A stretch of 64,000 nucleotides of DNA. Origin: Brevibacterium antiquum. Lineage in GTDB: Bacteria > Actinomycetota > Actinomycetes > Actinomycetales > Brevibacteriaceae. Of this stretch, positions 59,831-64,000 are shown piece by piece (position 1 is the stretch's first letter; every line of letters begins with the position of its first letter). The notes under the pieces are model-generated. The model did not search any database, was not told the DNA's origin, and saw only the letters and a program-made list of their open reading frames with translations. Location: NCBI RefSeq assembly GCF_016107655.1, contig NZ_JABASX010000003.1, positions 248,001 through 312,000 of the forward strand. The letters are read 5' to 3'. The translations under genes were made by a program, and so were the position numbers.

Positions 59831-61553
59831 GAGTCGACTCCTTCAGCCTAGCCTTCTCAGCCAGACTATCGGATGAGTCGGTCTGACTCTGGGAAACGTC
59901 CGTCAGACTGGCGGATGAGTCTGCGCCGACTCGCACGAGCTCTCGTTTCGCAGGGTCAGCCTTCAAGGTCTGAGCCAGCGGTGTGTTGGGCAGGAAGCAC
60001 AGGAAGACGAACCCGAGGACTGCCAGTGGGGCGACCCACAGGAACAGCGGCACCAAGGCGTCGTTGTACGACGTGATGATGAGAGTGTGCAGCGGCTCAG
60101 GCATGTCGGCGACGATCTGGGGTGTGAGCCCCGTCGAGGACACCTTGGGCAGCGGCTGCGACGGATTGGCCTTTGCCAGCTCGCCCATCCCGTCTTTGAT
60201 GTTGTCCAGGAGGCGCTGTGTGAAGACCGAACCGATGAAGGCCATGCCCAAGGTCGCTCCGACCTGGCGGAAGTAGTTGTTCGATGCTGTGGCAGTGCCG
60301 ACCATGGCAACGGGGAATGCGTTCTGGACGACGAGCACGAGGGTCTGCATGCTCAGTCCCAGTCCGAGCCCCAGCAGAGCCAAGCAGCCCATGGTCTCCC
60401 AAGCGGCGCTGTCTGCTTTGAGCTGCGACAGCAGCACAAGAGAGGCAGCCATGATCAGGATGCCCATCAGAGGGTATTTCTTATACTTGCCGGTGCGGGA
60501 CACGACGAACCCGATGAGGGTCGAGGAGATGAGCATCGTGCCCATCATAGGAACCATCATCAGGCCCGCCACTGTGGCATCGATGCCGTGAACCATCTGC
60601 AGATAGGTGGGCATGTAGGACAGAACACCGAACATTCCGACGCCGATGAACAGGCCTGCGATGGTGCACAGCAGGAAGTCGCGGTTCTTGAACAGGTACA
60701 TCGGGATGACCGGCTCGCTGACCTTGAGCTCGACGAAGATGAATCCGACGATCGCGAGGACACCGACGACGATGAGGCCGTTGATCTGCCACGATCCCCA
60801 TTCGTAGTCGTGTCCGCCCCATGCGGATACGAGGACGATGCAGGAAGTGACGATCGAGATCAGGGCCATGCCGATGACGTCGATCTTCGGACGTGGTCCA
60901 GGGGCCCGTTTGGGCACCTTGAGGAAGATGGCGGCAGCGATGAGAGCGATGATGCCCAGTGGGAAGTTGATGGCGAAGGCCCAGCGCCAGCCGGGACCTT
61001 CCGTCAGCCAACCGCCGATGAGTGGGCCGGCGACTGAGGACACGGCGAAGGCCGAACCCATGATGCCCATGTACTTGCCACGTTCACGGGCTGGGACCAC
61101 AGAGGCGATGATGGACTGCGACAGGATCATCATGCCGCCGCCGCCGATGCCCTGGAGCACACGACCGAAGATGAGCATCGACATGTCGTTTGCGATGAGT
61201 GCGAAGACCGAGCCGAGCAGGAAGCAGCAGATCGCGAACATGAAGAGCGGTTTGCGACCGAACAGGTCGCCGACCTTGCCGTAGATGGGCATCATGATCG
61301 TCGAGGCGAGCATGAACGCTGTGGACACCCACAGCATCTGGTCAACACCGTCGAGTTCACCGACGATCGTCGGCAGGGCGGTCGCCAGCACCGTCTGGTT
61401 GAGGGAGAACATGAACATCGCGATCATCAGTCCCACAAACAACAGGATGATCGCAGATGTCTTCATCTGCTCGGGTTCGCTGCGGTCCTCCGGGGACTTC
61501 GGCGTTTCGCCGGCTCTCAGTCCTTGATTGCTTCTCATTTCAGCCTTTGTCAT
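59772..61553 (-). CDS. MFS transporter, DHA2 (14-helix) drug/solute exporter family
   Basis: A 593-residue exporter of the EmrB/QacA type. The DHA2-type start ALNQTVLATALPTIVGEL-like segment (LNQTVLATALPTIVGELDGV) is followed by motif A (GKVGDLFGRKPLFMF) and about 14 hydrophobic helices. The last ~70 residues are a polar Ser/Asp-rich tail overlapping the next gene. Its ATG overlaps the TetR stop (ATGA). Substrate unknown; the TetR partner suggests inducible efflux. Confidence 0.9.
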   Translation of the reverse strand: MTKAEMRSNQGLRAGETPKSPEDRSEPEQMKTSAIILLFVGLMIAMFMFSLNQTVLATALPTIVGELDGVDQMLWVSTAFMLASTIMMPIYGKVGDLFGRKPLFMFAICCFLLGSVFALIANDMSMLIFGRVLQGIGGGGMMILSQSIIASVVPARERGKYMGIMGSAFAVSSVAGPLIGGWLTEGPGWRWAFAINFPLGIIALIAAAIFLKVPKRAPGPRPKIDVIGMALISIVTSCIVLVSAWGGHDYEWGSWQINGLIVVGVLAIVGFIFVELKVSEPVIPMYLFKNRDFLLCTIAGLFIGVGMFGVLSYMPTYLQMVHGIDATVAGLMMVPMMGTMLISSTLIGFVVSRTGKYKKYPLMGILIMAASLVLLSQLKADSAAWETMGCLALLGLGLGLSMQTLVLVVQNAFPVAMVGTATASNNYFRQVGATLGMAFIGSVFTQRLLDNIKDGMGELAKANPSQPLPKVSSTGLTPQIVADMPEPLHTLIITSYNDALVPLFLWVAPLAVLGFVFLCFLPNTPLAQTLKADPAKRELVRVGADSSASLTDVSQSQTDSSDSLAEKARLKESTHDGTDHTQRPWDGDSGPAH

Positions 61554-62194
61554 AGTCGGTCCAGAACCTTGAGGAAGAGTCCCAATGATTCTTCGAAGAG
61601 TGGTTGCGTGCCGGACTTCTCGTCAATGCGCTCGGGTGAGCGCTTGACCGTCTGACCAGCGTGGTTCAGGGGCACCCGGCACAGTTGGGTGAGCATCCTG
61701 GCGCTGCGCCAGGCCGATTCTTCGGTGGAGAACTCCTGCCCCAGGAAGCGCAGACGAGCCAACACGTGTTCGGCAACGAGCTCTTCAAGAGCCTCGGCCC
61801 GATCGAAGCGCTTGCTGACCAGCTCCGGATAGCGGGCGAACAGTTTCCTGCGCCGTGCCGGCAGGCTGGGATCCATCGAACCCATGAGCAGCACTTCGCG
61901 GACGAAACGGGCAGTGTCCTCGGCCAGATCCTCCACCCCTGAATCAGAGTGGACGTAGTCTTCCACCAGCTTGGCGTCGATATTCGACTCGTCGAGCCCG
62001 ACGATGGCATCTTCCTTCGTCGCGTAGTAGTTGAAGAAGGTTCGTGTGGATACGCCGACATCGGCGGCGATATTCGCCACCGTCGCGCAGTCGAGTCCCT
62101 CGTCGATAACCCGAGTGATTGCCGCGTCGTGCAGCGCATGACGCGTCTGACGCGCCTTTTTGGCACGGAGGGATTCGGGTTCGGATTCACGCAT
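61550..62194 (-). CDS. TetR/AcrR family transcriptional regulator
   Basis: A 214-residue repressor-type regulator. The HTH region reads VANIAADVGVSTRTFFNYYA, typical of TetR proteins; the C-terminal ligand domain is variable (TARFVREVLLMGSMDPSLPA). The ATG at 62194 is selected; the open frame continues to 62236 but through palindromic DNA. Two palindromes just upstream are likely operators, and the MFS exporter gene is directly coupled, so local autoregulation is the obvious model. Confidence 0.92.
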   Translation of the reverse strand: MRESEPESLRAKKARQTRHALHDAAITRVIDEGLDCATVANIAADVGVSTRTFFNYYATKEDAIVGLDESNIDAKLVEDYVHSDSGVEDLAEDTARFVREVLLMGSMDPSLPARRRKLFARYPELVSKRFDRAEALEELVAEHVLARLRFLGQEFSTEESAWRSARMLTQLCRVPLNHAGQTVKRSPERIDEKSGTQPLFEESLGLFLKVLDRL

Positions 62195-62204
62195 GAGACC
62201 ATTT

Positions 62205-62219
62205 TTGCATCTCATGCAA
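62205..62219. promoter_or_regulatory. palindromic operator candidate for the TetR-family regulator
   Basis: TTGCATCTCATGCAA, 6-3-6 perfect palindrome, 11 bases before the tetR-family start. Confidence 0.6.
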
Positions 62220-62231
62220 CTTTTCACCAAC

Positions 62232-62251
62232 TGCAAAATTGCAATTGTGCA
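62232..62251. promoter_or_regulatory. second palindromic operator candidate
   Basis: TGCAAAATTGCA (5-2-5) merging with TTGCAATTGTGCA. Its centre is about 25 bases from the first palindrome and it shares the TGCAA half-site. Confidence 0.55.
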
Positions 62252-62284
62252 CTATTTCACGTTCTCAGGCGAGATTCGCCGCCT

Positions 62285-64000
62285 TCACATCAGTGTCTTC
62301 AACCGTGCCCTGTGCTGTTCGAGAACCTGCAGCTGCCCCAGAAGCGTCGTCTGCGCATCGGTGTCCGTGGTGTCCTGCCGCTGCAGCCGTGAGTGCAGCT
62401 CCTTGGCGATCCGTTCGAGGTCGTAGTCGAAGAGGCGGGCCACGATGCCTCTGGCGAATCCCTCCGCGCTGACACCGTCTGCCACCGGCAAGGGAGACAC
62501 GAGCAGCTGCATGACATAGGGCCTGAGATCCTCGTCACTGGCTGCGAGGACGGCTTCCGCCCAGCGCGCGGCGTCGGCGGATCCGGCTGAGTTCACACCT
62601 CCGGCTGCCTTCAGTCCCCCGGCAGCCTTGATCGCAGACTGGATCCGGCGATAGCCCGGGTGTTCGAAGGCGCGGGCAGACAGGGAGTCGAAGAGCTTTG
62701 CGTTGACGAACTCGGGATGCTGCAGCGCCACCATCAGGGCCCCCTTCTCCGTCTTCAGGCGAGCGGGGCTGATCGGGGCCGACAGGTTCGACACGTCTGG
62801 GCGCTCGTCGTAGACGTATTCGATGGCGGTGTCGTCCCTGCCGGCAACTCCCCCGGCGGAGCCGGGCGCTGGCTGTCCCGGCGCCTGCCGTCCGGACGCC
62901 GGTCCCGACGCCTGCGCGCCGGCGGCCTGCCGCCCTGGCCGGGTCTGCGCCGGAGCCGATTGGTGCTGGTTCCACGGGGCAGACTGACCCTGCGATCCGG
63001 GCGATGTCTGAGCCGGTCCGGGCGGTGTCTGGGCCGGTCCGGGCGGTGTCTGGGCCGGTCCGGGAGGAGTCTCCGGCAGGGCCTGCGGTGAGCCGCCCTG
63101 AGTCTGACGAGACTGGTGAGGCTGCGATTTCTTCGGCCTCTTTCGGGCATCCCTGACCGCAGATTCCACCTCGTCGATGTCGACGCCGATGCGGCCGGCG
63201 ACAAAGCGATAGTAGTGGCTGAGGCTGTTGCGATCGCGAATGTCGGTCAGGACCTCGGCACTGGCCTTGACTGCAGCGATCCTCCCCTCGACCGAGTCGA
63301 GATCGTAGCGAGAGATCGCGGTGGTGATGACGAACTCGAAGAGCGGTTTGCGACCGTCGATGAGTTCGCGCAGCGCACCGTCGCCCTTCTGCATCCGCAG
63401 GTCGCAGGGGTCGAGTCCGTCCGGCTCGACTGCGACGAAGGTCTGGGCGGTGAACTCACTTTCGAACTCGAAGGCCCGCAGTGCCGCCTTCTGTCCGGCT
63501 GCGTCTCCGTCGAAGGTGAAGATCACCTGTCCCGTCGGGTCGTCGCCGAGCAGTCGCCTCACGATCTTCACATGCTCGGGCCCGAAGGCCGTTCCACATG
63601 TGGCCACCGCCTGCGTGACTCCAGCCAGGTGTGCGGCCATGACATCTGTATAGCCCTCGACGATGACCACGCGCTTGGTCTTCGCGATGTCCTTCTTGGC
63701 CAGATCCAGACCGTAGAGCACCTGGTTCTTGTGATAGAGGGCGGTTTCCGGAGTATTCAGATACTTCGGGCCCTGGTCATCGTCGAACAGGCGCCTGGCC
63801 CCGAAGCCGATGGTCCGTGAGGTCATGTCCTTGATGGGCCAGACGACCCTGCCCCGGAAACGGTCGTAGATGCCGCGGCCACCCTCACTGGCCAAGCCTC
63901 CTGCAAGAACCTCCTCTTCGCTGAAACCGGCTCGTTTGAGCTGGCTGGTCAGCGAATCCCAGGACTTGGGTGCGAAGCCGAGGCCGAATTCTCGGCTCGA
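62285..64000 (-). CDS. dnaG: DNA primase DnaG (5' part beyond the window)
   Basis: The C-terminal 571 residues are visible; the frame stays open to the window edge at 64000 and continues beyond it, so the zinc-finger domain is missing here, not lost. The visible part starts in the catalytic N-lobe (SREFGLGFAPKSWDSLTS), then Toprim (VVIVEGYTDVMAAHLAGVTQ; TFDGDAAGQKAAL) and RNA-polymerase core, a Pro/Gln/Ala-rich linker of ~100 residues with PPGPAQT repeats, and the C-terminal helicase-binding domain. It makes RNA primers for replication. Confidence 0.96.
   Translation of the reverse strand, partial: SSREFGLGFAPKSWDSLTSQLKRAGFSEEEVLAGGLASEGGRGIYDRFRGRVVWPIKDMTSRTIGFGARRLFDDDQGPKYLNTPETALYHKNQVLYGLDLAKKDIAKTKRVVIVEGYTDVMAAHLAGVTQAVATCGTAFGPEHVKIVRRLLGDDPTGQVIFTFDGDAAGQKAALRAFEFESEFTAQTFVAVEPDGLDPCDLRMQKGDGALRELIDGRKPLFEFVITTAISRYDLDSVEGRIAAVKASAEVLTDIRDRNSLSHYYRFVAGRIGVDIDEVESAVRDARKRPKKSQPHQSRQTQGGSPQALPETPPGPAQTPPGPAQTPPGPAQTSPGSQGQSAPWNQHQSAPAQTRPGRQAAGAQASGPASGRQAPGQPAPGSAGGVAGRDDTAIEYVYDERPDVSNLSAPISPARLKTEKGALMVALQHPEFVNAKLFDSLSARAFEHPGYRRIQSAIKAAGGLKAAGGVNSAGSADAARWAEAVLAASDEDLRPYVMQLLVSPLPVADGVSAEGFARGIVARLFDYDLERIAKELHSRLQRQDTTDTDAQTTLLGQLQVLEQHRARLKTLM
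63001..63063. repeat. 21-bp in-frame tandem repeat x3 in dnaG
   Basis: Units at 63001, 63022 and 63043, the last two identical for all 21 bases, then a partial copy. They encode the seven-residue repeat PPGPAQT in the linker before the helicase-binding domain. Confidence 0.85.

Overview
The window is one contiguous piece of a moderately high-GC actinobacterial chromosome. The gene content (ruvCAB with yebC, yajC-secD-secF-rel, hrcA-dnaJ-rsmE-phoH-ybeY-CNNM-era, rpsT-holA-comEC-comEA-degV, leuS, dnaG), frequent GTG/TTG starts, short A-overlaps between genes and leaderless-looking starts all fit Actinomycetota, most likely Micrococcales. A Brevibacterium-like organism is my guess from general gene organisation, not something I could test. 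It is mainly housekeeping chromosome: I see no insertion sequence, integrase, prophage, CRISPR array or rRNA operon. 54 protein genes and 4 tRNA genes are annotated. No gene-free stretch exceeds 300 bases.

Layout. 1-4.8 kb: an ArsR-type regulator, hisS, a glyoxalase-II-like hydrolase, a DUF349 protein and a small AbiEi-like gene behind a perfect inverted repeat. 4.8-17 kb (minus strand): yebC-ruvC, then a DUF222/HNH gene sitting between ruvC and ruvA, then ruvA-ruvB, yajC-secD-secF and rel; this covers Holliday junction processing, the Sec accessory translocase and (p)ppGpp control. 17-24 kb: a Nudix hydrolase, the coupled thrS-HIT-S9 peptidase cluster and a membrane protein with a Q/Y/G-rich tail. 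24-24.4 kb: four tRNA genes (Gly, Cys, Val, Val). 24.5-33.1 kb: a PGPGW membrane protein, zapE, and the long HrcA/CIRCE-type operon hrcA-dnaJ-rsmE-phoH-ybeY-CNNM-era, which joins heat-shock control to rRNA and ribosome maturation. 33-40.4 kb: DUF3097, a second Q/Y-rich membrane protein, lepA-hemW, an EEP hydrolase, a solitary PemK/MazF-fold protein and rpsT. 40.4-48.6 kb: holA, comEC, comEA, degV, ugd, an unknown membrane protein and nadE. 48.7-58.1 kb: leuS, an acyl-CoA synthetase, a CPWA-type glutathione-transferase-like reductase, DedA, YihY/BrkB and a long-form GAPDH. 58.2-62.2 kb: a tightly overlapping tetR-MFS-dehydrogenase-membrane protein operon. 62.3-64 kb: the 3' part of dnaG, cut by the window edge.

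The most striking non-gene signal is a recurring pattern at gene ends. In roughly sixteen of about forty gene ends that are not overlapped by the next gene, the last codons and the stop codon lie inside, or a few bases from, a short imperfect tandem repeat (period about 9-27 bp, 2-4 units). The clearest cases follow the glyoxalase-like gene (20 bp x4), the Nudix gene (22 bp x3), zapE (19 bp x3), era (15 bp x4), nadE and its convergent neighbour (14 bp x3), the DUF4870 gene, hemW, holA and rel. At ruvA/ruvB the same kind of array has become a repetitive N-terminal extension of RuvB. I do not know of a description of this. The reading I favour is replication-slippage duplication at gene ends, tolerated because the units often carry further stop codons, but a functional role is open. 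Other points of interest are the inverted repeat plus consensus DnaA box before the AbiEi-like gene, the HNH gene splitting ruvCAB, two tRNA-Val genes differing at two bases, large disordered additions to SecD and YajC, and a set of probably leaderless genes.
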